Below, piece by piece: positions 1 through 8,408 of a stretch of DNA of 42,392 nt. This DNA is from Methylobacterium cerastii (lineage in GTDB: Bacteria; Pseudomonadota; Alphaproteobacteria; Rhizobiales; Beijerinckiaceae), in the NCBI RefSeq assembly GCF_022179125.1, contig NZ_BPQG01000055.1:1-42392 (forward strand). The letters are read 5' to 3'. The translations under genes were made by a program, and so were the position numbers. The notes under the pieces were generated by a model. It did not search any database. It worked only from the letters and a program-made list of their open reading frames with translations, and was not told the origin of the DNA. Each line of letters opens with the position of its first letter. The first letter of the stretch is position 1.

Positions 1-129
1 AGACTGGAAGGCGGCCCCGAGGCGAACAGCGACGCCCTTCCATGACCCGGGGGGCATCCGCATCGCGGAACGATCCGCCCCCCGATCCGTAGAACCGCGT
101 CGCCACGGGGGCGGCACGGAGCATGCGCG

Positions 130-372
130 ATGGCGATCAAGGCCTTGAACGACCGCAAGAAGCTGTCGAACGACTTCAACGAGGCCAACGACGCCTTCAT
201 CGATGCGGTGCTGACCGCGCTGAAGGCCGACGAGATGCCTCTGGAGCTGGCGCGCGCCTACCTCGCCCACCCGGTGGCGATGATGCATTCGGACGGGGCG
301 CAGGCGGTGGCCAACTACTTCGACCGCATTCTGGCGCAGCGCCCGCGGATCGACTGGACGCCGGGCGAGTAA
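130..372 (+). CDS. Small conserved-looking protein of unknown function
   Basis: An 80-residue soluble protein that I do not recognise. It is predicted to be mostly helical, with an N-terminal charged stretch (KALNDRKKLSNDFNEANDAF) and the closing segment RIDWTPGE. It has no signal peptide, membrane segment or cysteine. The ATG at 130 is chosen because GGAG at 118-121 lies 8 bases upstream; the overlapping ATG at 123 opens a different, arginine/proline-rich frame typical of shadow translation. It stands alone, converging on the amidase gene, with only 9 bases between the two stop codons. No function can be assigned. Confidence 0.72.
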   Translation: MAIKALNDRKKLSNDFNEANDAFIDAVLTALKADEMPLELARAYLAHPVAMMHSDGAQAVANYFDRILAQRPRIDWTPGE

Positions 373-381
373 GGCGATCGC

Positions 382-1872
382 TCAGAGCGCAGGCGGGGAG
401 AAGCCGCCGAAGCTCGCCTCGAGATGGCGGCCGAGCGCCAGGGCGACGTCCTCGCGCCACGGATGGGCCGCCACCTGCAGGCCGATCGGCATCCCCTCCG
501 GCGAGGTCCCGACGCGGACCGCCACCGCCGGCCAACCGGTGAGGTTGTGGTTCTGGGCATAGCCCGCCCCCCGTTGCAGCACCGGATCGAAGCTGGTGCC
601 GTGCGGCGGCGCCACGTAGGGTAGAACCGGGGAGAGCACCGCATCGTAGCCGTGCAGGAACGCGAGCTGCGCGTTGCGGAACGCGTCCCAGCGGTTGAAC
701 GCCGCCAGCGCCGCGGTGATGTCGGGCATGGCCGGGGCCGCGCGCGAGTTCAGCGACTGCTCGAACAGCGGGGAGATCCGGTCGGTGCCGATCGATCTCA
801 GGAAGGCGCGGGTGCCGGCGCCGCCGTCGCCCCGGGTCATGTCGTAGTAGATGGCAGCCGCCTTGTCCGCGTCCGGCAGGCGACGCTCCTCGACAGCGAG
901 GCCCGCCTCCGCGAAGGCCCGCGCCGCCGAGCGGATCGCGGCGGCGATCTCCGGGGTCGGGGCGGAGGCGCCGTCGTCGTCGAAGTAGGCGAGCTTCATT
1001 CCGCGCAGGACGACCGCGCGGGGATCGCGCAGGGGCATGTCGACGATGGTGTAGTCGGAAAAATCCGGCCCGGCGACGACGGGCAGCGCCAGCGCGAGGT
1101 CGTCGACGCGACGGGCGATCAGGCTGACGTGGAACACGCTGTTGCGCGCGCCCATCGGCCGGGGGAACTGCCCGGTGCGCGGAATGCGGCCGGAGGTCGG
1201 CTTCAGGGCGGCGAGGCCGCAATAATGCGCCGGCACGCGGATGCTGCCGCCGGCATCGGTGCCGAGGCCGAGGGGCGAACCGCCGGCGGCGACGATCGCC
1301 GCCTCGCCGCCGCTGCTTCCGCCCGGGGTGCGGGCGAGGTCGTAGGGGTTGTTGGTGCGGCCGTAGACCAGGTTGTCGGTCTCCAGCGCGCCGGCGAGCT
1401 CCGGTACGTTGGTCTTGCCCAGCACGATCGCGCCGGCCGCGCGGAGGCGGGCCACCGCGGTGGCGTCGGCCTTCGGCACGAAGCCGGCGCGGCCGAGCGT
1501 GCCGCCGGTGCAGATTACGCCCGCGGTCTCCAGCGTGTCCTTGATCGTGACCGGCACGCCGTGGAGGGGTTTTGGTGCCTCGCCCCGCGCCAGGGCAGCG
1601 TCGGCGGCGGCGGCCTCGCGGCGGGCTGACTCCGCCGTGACCTGGACGACGGCGTTGAGCCGCGGGTTGACCGCGGCGATGCGGGCGAGATGCGCCTCCA
1701 CCACCTCGACCGCACTGTAGCGCCGGCTGCGAATCGCCTCGGCCAGCTCGCCCGCCGAGGCGGCGGTGATGGCGTTCGCCTCGGTCCCACGGGCGGGCGA
1801 CGCCGCGACGGCCGCAGCCGTCGCGATGCCGCCGAGCAGGGTGCGCCGGTCGATGGTGGGGGTGTCGTGCAC
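382..1872 (-). CDS. Tat-exported amidase (amidase signature family)
   Basis: A 496-residue hydrolase of the amidase signature family, which cleaves amide bonds; the substrate cannot be read from the sequence. The catalytic Lys-cisSer-Ser triad is visible as K111 (VTIKDT), S186 (PGGSSGG) and S210 (DAGGSIRVPA), with the 75- and 24-residue spacings known for this family. The N-terminus has a twin-arginine motif (DRRTLLGG, residues 8-15) followed by an alanine-rich segment ending near SPARG, so export by Tat is likely. The reading frame stays open upstream to 2067, but that part is a translation of palindromic repeats. I chose the GTG at 1872 because GGAGG lies about 6 bases upstream and the Tat motif follows directly. 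Confidence 0.9.
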   Translation of the reverse strand: MHDTPTIDRRTLLGGIATAAAVAASPARGTEANAITAASAGELAEAIRSRRYSAVEVVEAHLARIAAVNPRLNAVVQVTAESARREAAAADAALARGEAPKPLHGVPVTIKDTLETAGVICTGGTLGRAGFVPKADATAVARLRAAGAIVLGKTNVPELAGALETDNLVYGRTNNPYDLARTPGGSSGGEAAIVAAGGSPLGLGTDAGGSIRVPAHYCGLAALKPTSGRIPRTGQFPRPMGARNSVFHVSLIARRVDDLALALPVVAGPDFSDYTIVDMPLRDPRAVVLRGMKLAYFDDDGASAPTPEIAAAIRSAARAFAEAGLAVEERRLPDADKAAAIYYDMTRGDGGAGTRAFLRSIGTDRISPLFEQSLNSRAAPAMPDITAALAAFNRWDAFRNAQLAFLHGYDAVLSPVLPYVAPPHGTSFDPVLQRGAGYAQNHNLTGWPAVAVRVGTSPEGMPIGLQVAAHPWREDVALALGRHLEASFGGFSPPAL

Positions 1873-2187
1873 GTGCGCCCTCCGCTCAGGTGTGAGGACC
1901 GAGGCATCTTCCGTGCCGACGAGGCCGGGAATGACAGGTGGTGCCGCGCATCCCCTCTCCCCGCATGCGGGGAGAGGCCCGCACGGACCTCGTCGTCCGT
2001 GCGGGGAGCGAAGGCGAAGCCGAAGCGGCGGTGAGGGGGAGGTGGCGGACTTGGCTCTTCCGGCCAAGCCCCCTCACCTTCGGCTACCGCCTCGCTTTGC
2101 CGACGACGAGATCGGCAAAGCCCTCTCCCCGCACGCGGGGAGAAGGGGTGCACCTTAGTTTGGGTGATGCGTCGTCGGTTCCTTCCG
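1873..2187. other. 315-bp non-coding gap filled with hairpin repeats
   Basis: This gap lies between the amidase start and the stop of the DUF2244 gene. Apart from the amidase ribosome-binding site (GGAGG near 1880) it is almost entirely made of the inverted-repeat mosaic at 1954-2147. Open frames crossing it are arginine- and proline-rich translations of the repeats, and I do not regard them as genes. Confidence 0.7.
1954..2147. repeat. Mosaic of at least five hairpins (REP-like cluster)
   Basis: The cluster is bounded by two near-copies: a perfect 24-bp palindrome at 1954-1977 (arms CCTCTCCCCGCA/TGCGGGGAGAGG) and an imperfect one at 2122-2147. Between them are a hairpin with 11-bp arms (CCCGCACGGAC and its complement, about 1977-2005), a CTTGGC/GCCAAG hairpin near 2070, and CTTTGCCGA/TCGGCAAAG at 2096-2121. 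This arrangement resembles bacterial interspersed mosaic elements. It could act as a 3' mRNA stabiliser or terminator for the DUF2244 gene, but that is inference. Confidence 0.75.
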
Positions 2188-2709
2188 TCAGTACCCCTTC
2201 TTCACCTGCGCGAGCGCCCCGGTGAGGCCGCGGGCGATGCGGGCGCGCTCGTCGGGCGATGCGTCGCGGGCGACGACCACGTATTCCCGGCGCGAGACCA
2301 GGGTCAGGCGCTGCAGCCCGTATTCCTCGTCCTCGACCTGGGTGAGCTTGGTCCAGAGCGGGTTGAAGCGCCATTGGTGGCGCTCGCCGCGGTGGCTGAC
2401 GCGGGTGAGCAGGATTTCGAGCTGCGAGATCATCACCTCCTCGAAGGAGCGGCCGCGGCGGAAGCTGACCTTGAGCGCGGCGTAGATCGCCAGCATGTCG
2501 AGTCCGAAGAAACCGGCGATCGGCCAGAAGCCCATGCGCCAGCACCACACCGAGATCACCAGGGAGACCAGGCAGCAGCCGGTCATCACCACCTTGAAGC
2601 CGACGCGGCTGAGGGATTGGGCCGGCCGGATGGTAGCCGAGAAGACCGGCTGGTCGATGGTGTCGGGATCGAGGCCGTCCGGGTGGACGTGGAGGTTGCC
2701 GCTCGCCAT
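2188..2709 (-). CDS. DUF2244 domain membrane protein
   Basis: A 173-residue protein matching the DUF2244 family of alphaproteobacterial integral membrane proteins, whose function is unknown. Two membrane segments are visible at about residues 35-57 and 61-80, followed by a long cytoplasmic part with the family features FEEVMISQLEILLTRV and WRFNPLWTKL. The frame is open upstream to 2802, but I chose the ATG at 2709 because the family starts near here and the upstream part would overlap nth. The gene is divergent from nth with only 20 bp between the start codons, a pairing often seen in alphaproteobacteria. No ribosome-binding site is visible, so the transcript may be leaderless. Confidence 0.85.
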   Translation of the reverse strand: MASGNLHVHPDGLDPDTIDQPVFSATIRPAQSLSRVGFKVVMTGCCLVSLVISVWCWRMGFWPIAGFFGLDMLAIYAALKVSFRRGRSFEEVMISQLEILLTRVSHRGERHQWRFNPLWTKLTQVEDEEYGLQRLTLVSRREYVVVARDASPDERARIARGLTGALAQVKKGY

Positions 2710-2723
2710 GGGGCCAATATAAC
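2696..2723 (+). promoter_or_regulatory. Candidate nth promoter giving a leaderless transcript
   Basis: TTGCCG at 2696-2701 and TATAAC at 2718-2723 are separated by 16 bp and resemble -35 and -10 boxes. Only 6 bases lie between the -10 and the nth ATG at 2730, so transcription would start at or next to the start codon. The same AT core read on the other strand gives TATATT 6 bases before the DUF2244 ATG at 2709. This is a prediction from spacing only. Confidence 0.4.
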
Positions 2724-2729
2724 CCGACG

Positions 2730-3458
2730 ATGCCAGCCAGGAAGCCGCCCGCCGTGAAGAAAGCCGCGATCGGGGCCACGCTCGCCCGACCGATCGTCGC
2801 ACGCGCCACCCGCGCGCCCGAGCCCGTCGGGCCGGAGACCCTCGTCGAGATCTTCTCCCGCCTGCGGGCGGCCGACCCGGAGCCGCGGGCCGAGCTCGAA
2901 TTCCTCAACCCCTACACGCTGCTCGTGGCGGTGGTGCTGTCGGCCCAGGCGACCGATGTCGGCGTGAACCGCGCGACCGGGCCGCTCTTCGCCGTCGCCG
3001 ACAACCCGGAGGCGATGCTGGCGCTGGGCGAGGAGCAGGTGCGCGGGTTCATCCGCACGATCGGGCTGTTCAACACCAAGGCGAAGAACGTCGTCGCGCT
3101 CTCGCGCATCCTGGTGGAGCAGCACGGCGGCGCGGTGCCGCGCAGCCAGGCCGAGCTGCAGGTGCTGCCCGGCGTCGGCGCCAAGACCGCGAGCGTGGTG
3201 CTCAACGTCGCCTTCGGCGAGCCGCGCATCGCCGTCGACACCCACATCTTCCGCGTGGCCAACCGCATCCCCCTGGTGGTGGCCGCCACCACCGACAAGG
3301 TCCAGGCCGGGCTGGAGGCGCTGGTGCCGGAGCCCTTCCGGCTCAACGCCCACCATTGGCTGATCCTGTTCGGGCGCTACGTCTGCAAGGCGCGCAAGCC
3401 CGATTGCCCGCGCTGCCCGATCGCCGACCTGTGCCGCTACCCGGACAAGACGGTGTGA
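2730..3458 (+). CDS. nth: Endonuclease III (DNA glycosylase/AP lyase)
   Basis: A 242-residue base-excision repair enzyme that removes oxidised pyrimidines and nicks abasic sites. The helix-hairpin-helix is at VLPGVGAKTASVVLN with the catalytic lysine K152, and the catalytic aspartate is D170 (VDTHIFRVANR). The [4Fe-4S] ligands follow the classic C-x6-C-x2-C-x5-C pattern at C219, C226, C229 and C235. The first ~30 residues form a basic, proline-rich extension beyond the E. coli enzyme; an alternative start further in cannot be excluded. There is no Shine-Dalgarno sequence before the ATG, consistent with a leaderless mRNA from the tight divergent promoter region shared with DUF2244. Confidence 0.95.
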   Translation: MPARKPPAVKKAAIGATLARPIVARATRAPEPVGPETLVEIFSRLRAADPEPRAELEFLNPYTLLVAVVLSAQATDVGVNRATGPLFAVADNPEAMLALGEEQVRGFIRTIGLFNTKAKNVVALSRILVEQHGGAVPRSQAELQVLPGVGAKTASVVLNVAFGEPRIAVDTHIFRVANRIPLVVAATTDKVQAGLEALVPEPFRLNAHHWLILFGRYVCKARKPDCPRCPIADLCRYPDKTV

Positions 3459-3584
3459 GGGCGGCCCGCGGCTCTATCGTCCAGAGGGAGTGGGAACCCG
3501 CGCTTTTACCTTTCCTCTACCGTGATCGAACTTTCGCATCCGTGGGCGACGGCATCGAAGGAGTCGCTCGAAACGCCGACCGTC

Positions 3585-3609
3585 TCCCTGTCCCGAACGG
3601 GAGAAGGGA
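3585..3609. repeat. Degenerate palindromic repeat copy
   Basis: Imperfect arms TCCCTGTCCCG and CGGGAGAAGGGA around an AA centre. It is a diverged member of the family seen at 5645, 5717, 7817, 25810 and 26453, and is followed by the related flank GGACTGGCGCC. Confidence 0.65.
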
Positions 3610-3784
3610 CTGGCGCCCGCTTCGGTACCCGCGGAGCTCGACGAAACCGGCGGCCTTTCCGGGGAAGTGAAGAGCGCACGGCGCGTATCCCCCACCCGGC
3701 TAACGCGTTGTGCTGCCAACGCGCTTCGGGTAGTTTGCGGCACGGCCGCCGGAGTTCTGGAGTCATGACTTGTGCCCGCGGCCC

Positions 3785-3800
3785 GACCTCTCGCGAGGTC
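3785..3800. promoter_or_regulatory. Perfect 16-bp dyad upstream of purC
   Basis: GACCTC-TCGC-GAGGTC forms an exact inverted repeat about 50 bases before the purC start. It could be an operator or a 5'-leader hairpin. No purine-specific regulator of alphaproteobacteria is known to me that would fit, so no role is assigned. Confidence 0.35.
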
Positions 3801-3850
3801 TGAACGCCGCGGAATCCGCGCACGTCACGTCGCCCAGGAGCCACGGCCCG

Positions 3851-4645
3851 ATGGACTTCCTCAAACCACGGTACACGCCTATGAACCGCCGCCGTCGCAT
3901 CTACGAGGGCAAGGCGAAGGTCCTCTACGAGGGTCCGGAGCCGGGAACGCTCATCCAGCACTTCAAGGACGACGCGACCGCCTTCAACGCGAAGAAGCAC
4001 GAGATCATCGACGGCAAGGGCGTGCTGAACAATCGGATCTCGGAATTCGTCTTCCAGCACCTCAACGACATCGGCGTGCCGACCCATTTCATTCGCCGGC
4101 TCAACATGCGCGAGCAGCTGATCCGCGAAGTCGAGATCATCCCGCTCGAGGTGGTGGTGCGCAACGTCGCCGCCGGCTCGCTGGCGACGCGGCTGGGCCT
4201 CGAGGAAGGCACGCAGCTGCCGCGCTCGATCATCGAGTTCTATTACAAGAACGACGCGCTCAACGACCCGATGGTCTCCGAGGAGCACATCACCGCGTTC
4301 GGCTGGGCCACGCCCCAGGAGATCGACGACATCATGGCGCTGGCGATCCGCGTCAACGACTTCCTGTCTGGCCTGTTCCTCGGCGTCGGCATCCGCCTCG
4401 TCGACTTCAAGATCGAGACCGGCCGCCTGTGGGAAGGCGACATGATGCGCATCGTCGTCGCCGACGAGATCTCCCCGGATTCATGCCGCCTGTGGGACAT
4501 CAAGTCCGCGGACAAGCTCGACAAGGATCGGTTCCGCAAGGACCTCGGGGGGCTGATCGAGGCCTACACCGAGGTCGCCAAGCGTCTCGGCATCATGTCG
4601 GAGAACGAGAAGGTCCAGACCGGCGGACCGCGCTTGGTCCAGTAG
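3851..4645 (+). CDS. purC: SAICAR synthetase (purine biosynthesis)
   Basis: A 264-residue phosphoribosylaminoimidazole-succinocarboxamide synthase, which joins aspartate to CAIR in the ATP-dependent eighth step of IMP synthesis. Family signatures include [19 protein letters not shown], the substrate-binding stretch [14 protein letters not shown], and [10 protein letters not shown] followed by [15 protein letters not shown]. Two in-frame ATGs compete: 3851 ([16 protein letters not shown]) and 3881 ([10 protein letters not shown]). I chose 3851 because AGGAG sits 10 bases before it and nothing similar precedes 3881. Its last 53 bases overlap the 3' end of the convergent glycosyltransferase gene. 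Other pur genes are not adjacent. Confidence 0.95.
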   Translation: MDFLKPRYTPMNRRRRIYEGKAKVLYEGPEPGTLIQHFKDDATAFNAKKHEIIDGKGVLNNRISEFVFQHLNDIGVPTHFIRRLNMREQLIREVEIIPLEVVVRNVAAGSLATRLGLEEGTQLPRSIIEFYYKNDALNDPMVSEEHITAFGWATPQEIDDIMALAIRVNDFLSGLFLGVGIRLVDFKIETGRLWEGDMMRIVVADEISPDSCRLWDIKSADKLDKDRFRKDLGGLIEAYTEVAKRLGIMSENEKVQTGGPRLVQ

Positions 4646-6338
4646 GCCGGTCGAACCATCCCGCGCGCAGCCGCGCGTGGGTCGAAAGGTTCGGGTCGAA
4701 GGCCGGATGATAATGGGGGTCCTGCGCCAGCAGCGGCCCCCATCGCATTTGAAATGCCGCGACCTCGCGGGCGTGGCGGCTTTCGGCCTCCTGCGAGCGC
4801 TTCCGGCTCGCCCCCTCGTGGTGATGCAGCACCGCGCCCGGCGCCACCAGCGTGCGATGGCCGGCCGCATTCAGGCGCAGGCATAGGTCGACGTCGTTGA
4901 AGTCCACCGCGAAGTGCTCGGCGTCGAAGCCGCCGACCGCGCGGAATTTCCGCGCCTCGACCACGAGGCACGCGGCGGTGACGGCCGACACCGCGTGCGT
5001 CGCCTGGAGGCGCATCCCGTAGCCGGGGGCGGCGCCCGGAAAGTGCCGGTGCGCGTGGGTCGCCAGCCCGCCGGTGCCGAGCACGATGCCGCCGTGCTGG
5101 ATCCGCCCCGCCCCGTCGAGCAGCTTGGCGCCGACCGCGCCGACCTCCGGCCGCAGCGCCTCGCGCACCATCCGCCCGAGCCAGCCCGGCGCGAAGGCCT
5201 CGACGTCGTTGTTGACGAAGGCGAGCACCGCGCCCTGCGCCAGGGCGGCGGCGGCGTTGTTCATGCCGGCGAAGTCGAAGGGGCCGGGGCAGTCGACGAT
5301 GCGCACCCCCTCCCCTTCCAGGATGCGGAAATAGGCCCGCGTCTCGGGCGCGCCGCTGTCGTTGTCGGCGACCAGGATCTCGAGGTTCGGCCAACCGGTC
5401 TGCGTGCGCAGGCTTTCCAGGCAGGGCCGCAGCAAATCGACCCGGTCGCGGGTCGGCACGATCACGCTGACGAGCGGGAGCGGGTCGGGCAGCGGATGCA
5501 GGACGACGACGACGCCGTCGGGTTCGCGCGCGAGCTCCGTCTCGGCCCGCCCGGTGCGGTCGAGGTGGCGGCGGAGGATCGCGAGACGCCGATCCAGCGA
5601 ATGCTCCTTCTGCGGACTCGATGTTTCCACCTCGCCGACCGGCCCCCTCTCCCGTCCGGGAGGGGGTTGGGGTGAGAGGTGCGACCGCGCCGGAAAAACC
5701 TGGTCCCTCACCCTGTCCCTCTCCCGGACGGGAGAGGGGACCCGCGCCGCGCTTCGGACACCGGCGTCGCCCACATCCGCCCCGATTTGAACCGACGCGA
5801 TCCCCGGCAGGTGCCCGATCGCGCCGACGCCGTAGCGCTCGGCGATGCGCAGCACGGCCTCCCGCGCAGAGATCTCCGCATCCGCGCCGGCGATCTGCAA
5901 AAAGCTCGTTCGGCGCAGCGCCAGCACTGGGCCGAGCCAGTCGACGGCCATCAGGTAGTCCGCATCGAAGGCCGGGCGCAGCAGCGGGAACACCGGCCCC
6001 CCGGGCGTCGGCTGGATCAGCGCGTCGCCGTAGAGCGCGTGCAGGCTGGGATCGGCGGCGAAGGCGTCGGCGAAGGTTCGGCACGCGCCCGCGACGAGGG
6101 TATGGCCCGGCGCGGTGAGCACGCGCAGGTCGGGCTCGTCCGTCGCCTCGCGTTCGATCGGGAAGCGGTCGAGGATGGCGGCCGGCAGCGCCAGTTGGTG
6201 GTCGATCCCGACGAGGGCGGCGAGGCGCTGCCGAGCGCGCAGGCGCCGGCCGGTCAGCCGCGCCCAGAGGATGTCGAGGGTCCGCTGCGGGTGACGTGCC
6301 AGGGTGGCGACGATGCCGGGGGGCCTTGCGCGCGCCAT
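4593..6338 (-). CDS. Family 2 glycosyltransferase with in-frame repeat insertion
   Basis: A 581-residue glycosyltransferase with a GT-A domain of the GT2 family at about residues 288-505, probably acting on cell-surface polysaccharide. Visible motifs are [20 protein letters not shown], the DxD-like FVNNDVE (about 375-380), GAVGAKLL, and the late family motif [10 protein letters not shown]. The N-terminal ~190 residues match the corresponding part of its neighbour, including YGDALIQ against YADELRD, which suggests a degenerate first GT fold. Residues ~198-235 are encoded by two facing palindromic repeats. The C-terminal ~25 residues run past the paralogue's end and overprint the purC 3' end. 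The start lies 2 bases past the upstream paralogue's stop, so the two are probably co-transcribed. Confidence 0.88.
   Translation of the reverse strand: MARARPPGIVATLARHPQRTLDILWARLTGRRLRARQRLAALVGIDHQLALPAAILDRFPIEREATDEPDLRVLTAPGHTLVAGACRTFADAFAADPSLHALYGDALIQPTPGGPVFPLLRPAFDADYLMAVDWLGPVLALRRTSFLQIAGADAEISAREAVLRIAERYGVGAIGHLPGIASVQIGADVGDAGVRSAARVPSPVRERDRVRDQVFPARSHLSPQPPPGRERGPVGEVETSSPQKEHSLDRRLAILRRHLDRTGRAETELAREPDGVVVVLHPLPDPLPLVSVIVPTRDRVDLLRPCLESLRTQTGWPNLEILVADNDSGAPETRAYFRILEGEGVRIVDCPGPFDFAGMNNAAAALAQGAVLAFVNNDVEAFAPGWLGRMVREALRPEVGAVGAKLLDGAGRIQHGGIVLGTGGLATHAHRHFPGAAPGYGMRLQATHAVSAVTAACLVVEARKFRAVGGFDAEHFAVDFNDVDLCLRLNAAGHRTLVAPGAVLHHHEGASRKRSQEAESRHAREVAAFQMRWGPLLAQDPHYHPAFDPNLSTHARLRAGWFDRPTGPSAVRRSGPSRSPT
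5645..5748. repeat. Two facing palindromic repeats inside a glycosyltransferase gene
   Basis: Palindromes at 5645-5666 (centre TC) and 5717-5738 (centre GA) share the arms CCCTCTCCCG/CGGGAGAGGG. The first is flanked by GTTGGGGTGAG and the second by GGGACCCGCG, the two flank types seen elsewhere in the window. Together they form a block of about 105 bases that keeps the glycosyltransferase frame open (residues ~198-235). Confidence 0.85.
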
Positions 6339-6340
6339 GG

Positions 6341-8338
6341 CTATTCCAGGTCCTCGCCGAAGGTCGTAAGCGACAGGCCTGGATGGTAGTACGGGTCGTG
6401 CCGGATCGCGTCGCGCCAGCGCTCGGCGAACCGGGCGGCCTCCTGTTCGAATCGGACGCGTTTAACCCCGACCGAAGGGCCGCGGCTCACCGATTCGAGA
6501 TGGGCCAGGGTCGCTGCCGGCGTCCACATCGTCTTGCGTCCGGTGGCTTCGAGGCGGAGGCAGAAATCCACGTCGTTGAAGTCGACCGGGAACGCCTCCG
6601 CGTCGAAGCCGCCGACGGCGAGGTAGTTTTCCCGTGAAACAGCGAGGCACGCGGCGGTGACCGCCGAGACCTCGTGCGCGACGCGCAGGCGCCCGAGATG
6701 CCCTGCGGTGTCGCCCGGGCGCTTGCGCAGGATGTGCCCGGCCCGGCCGCCGAGCCCGACGACGACGCCGGCATGTTGCAGCGTGCCGTCGGCGTAGAGC
6801 AGCTTGGCCCCGACCGCACCGACTTTAGGCCGCAGCGCCTGCCTCACCATCGCGTCGAGCCAATCGGGGCGCAGCACCGCCACGTCGTTGTTGAGCAGGA
6901 CGACGACCGACCCGGTCGCGGCGGCGACCCCGGCGTTGACCATCGCCGAGAAGTTGAACGGCGCGTCGTAGGCCACGATCGTCACTCGCGGATCGCGCCG
7001 GAGCGCGTCGTAATGCGCGAGCACGGCCGGATCGGTCGAGCCGTTGTCGACGATCACGCATTCGATCGCGGGATAGGCGGTCTCGTGCAGCACGCCGCGG
7101 CAGACCCGTTCGATCAGGTCGAGCCGATCGCGCGACGGGATCACGATGCTGACGCGTGGCGCTGGATCGGGCAGCGGCCAGAGCAGGTCGACCACGCGAT
7201 CGCGGATCAAAGGCTCGGCGACAGCGGTCCGATGCTGGATGAGCAAATCGGCGCGCGCGACCGCATCCGGGTCGGCGCCGACCGTCTCGGCCAGCACGCG
7301 CGGCAAGTGTGCCACGCCGGCCGCGGCCTGCCCGAGCATCAGGTCGAGGGCGAGGGGAAAGGTTTCCCTCGGCCCGACCGGACCATCCGGCAGCCGCGCG
7401 AGCAGGGCCGGCGCAGCGAGCCAGGGCCGGCCCTGGTAGCCGGTGACGCGCGCGAGGTCGGGGCTCCAATCGGGCTTCAGCCGCGGGGCGCCGTCGCGCA
7501 ACTCGTCGGCATAGATCAAGTCGGCCTGCCCGATTTCAGTGGCGAGCAAGCCCAGCGCCTCCGATACGAGGCGGTCTCCGGCGCGGAGGAGGCAGAGGGA
7601 GGCGTCCCCGACGAGATCGCGAAGGCTGCGGTCGTCCCGCCACGGCGCGTGCGCGATTCGGGGGTCGTCGAGCGTGGCTTGGTGGGGGGCCTCATGCAGG
7701 ACGACGGCGCGCCAGCCGGGATGGCTCTGCGCCCGCAGGCTACCGAGCGTCGCAGCGAGGCTTTTGGAATCCGCATCCGCCAGGACGAGCACGCGGATCG
7801 CCATTGGATCGCGGGTCCCCTCTCCCGTTCGGGAGAGGGGGTCGGTCGCGGCAGCCGCGTTCCGTCGGTCCATGCCGCCACGGGGTTCGGGCAGCGGTGC
7901 GGCCCGCTCCGCCGCCCAATCCGAATACCGTGCGCGCGGCGTCACCGCGCAGGTGCCGCGGAGGGTGTCGCGGTAGCGGCGTTCGTCGCCGCGCAGGCCT
8001 TCGTAGAGCGCGGAGATTCCGCGCAAGGGCTTGGTCGCCAGGGCCTGCAGGAACAGGCTCGCCGTGCTGCGGCGCCCGACGCGCTCCAGCACGAAGCCGG
8101 GTTCGGCGGCGAGGTGGATCTCGCACAGGTCGTCCGGCAGCAGACCGAGCCAGTGGGCGTAGGCCTGTGTGACGCCGGGCAGCACCACGTCCTCGACGCC
8201 CTCCGCTCGGACCAAGCGAAGCATCGGCCGGCGCGGGCGAGTCGTCGGCGGTTCGCGATAGGTGAGGACGATCCAGCCGCCGCCCGCCATCTCCGGCAGC
8301 ACCAGGCGCAGGTCGAAGACCGGGTCGGCGGCCGGCAC
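6341..8338 (-). CDS. Two-domain family 2 glycosyltransferase
   Basis: A 665-residue GT2-family enzyme. The C-terminal domain (about 393-615) is canonical: [46 protein letters not shown] and FNDVDFCLRL. An earlier segment (about 180-350; IRVLVLADAD to LKPDWSPDL) looks like a second, degenerate GT2 fold, and residues 1-150 form an unrecognised domain. Residues ~165-178 ([12 protein letters not shown]) come from a palindromic repeat inserted between the domains. The GTG at 8338 is the most upstream start available; it lacks a clear ribosome-binding site, and the frame remains coding-like up to the stop of the preceding gene, so the true N-terminus is uncertain. It is followed after 2 bp by its paralogue. 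Confidence 0.86.
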   Translation of the reverse strand: MPAADPVFDLRLVLPEMAGGGWIVLTYREPPTTRPRRPMLRLVRAEGVEDVVLPGVTQAYAHWLGLLPDDLCEIHLAAEPGFVLERVGRRSTASLFLQALATKPLRGISALYEGLRGDERRYRDTLRGTCAVTPRARYSDWAAERAAPLPEPRGGMDRRNAAAATDPLSRTGEGTRDPMAIRVLVLADADSKSLAATLGSLRAQSHPGWRAVVLHEAPHQATLDDPRIAHAPWRDDRSLRDLVGDASLCLLRAGDRLVSEALGLLATEIGQADLIYADELRDGAPRLKPDWSPDLARVTGYQGRPWLAAPALLARLPDGPVGPRETFPLALDLMLGQAAAGVAHLPRVLAETVGADPDAVARADLLIQHRTAVAEPLIRDRVVDLLWPLPDPAPRVSIVIPSRDRLDLIERVCRGVLHETAYPAIECVIVDNGSTDPAVLAHYDALRRDPRVTIVAYDAPFNFSAMVNAGVAAATGSVVVLLNNDVAVLRPDWLDAMVRQALRPKVGAVGAKLLYADGTLQHAGVVVGLGGRAGHILRKRPGDTAGHLGRLRVAHEVSAVTAACLAVSRENYLAVGGFDAEAFPVDFNDVDFCLRLEATGRKTMWTPAATLAHLESVSRGPSVGVKRVRFEQEAARFAERWRDAIRHDPYYHPGLSLTTFGEDLE
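7811..7841. repeat. Palindromic repeat inside a glycosyltransferase gene
   Basis: Arms CCCCTCTCCCG and CGGGAGAGGGG around a TT centre (7817-7840), flanked by GCGGGTCCCC, the reverse complement of the GGGACCCGC flank seen at 5738. It is translated in frame as the linker between the N-terminal domain and the degenerate GT fold. Confidence 0.85.
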
Positions 8339-8408
8339 GAGGCGGAACGGGGTCGCGCGCCCGAGGCGGGCGGTCAGGCGCGGAACGGGCCGTGTCCCGG
8401 CTGCGGCC

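Larger units (their letters stand above)
3459..3850. other. 392-bp non-coding region upstream of purC
   Basis: No convincing gene is present. The region holds a degenerate copy of the palindromic repeat at 3585-3609, a perfect 16-bp dyad at 3785-3800, and the purC ribosome-binding site AGGAG near 3836-3840. The open frames crossing it contain translated repeat and have no family resemblance. Confidence 0.6.

Noticed and set aside
1873-2187. Possible CRISPR-like array in the hairpin mosaic
   Set aside because: Repeat units are different hairpins without uniform spacers or regular spacing, and no cas gene is present.
6440-6455. GTTCGAATC-like T-loop sequence hinting at a tRNA
   Set aside because: It lies within the glycosyltransferase coding region and no acceptor stem or anticodon arm can be drawn around it.
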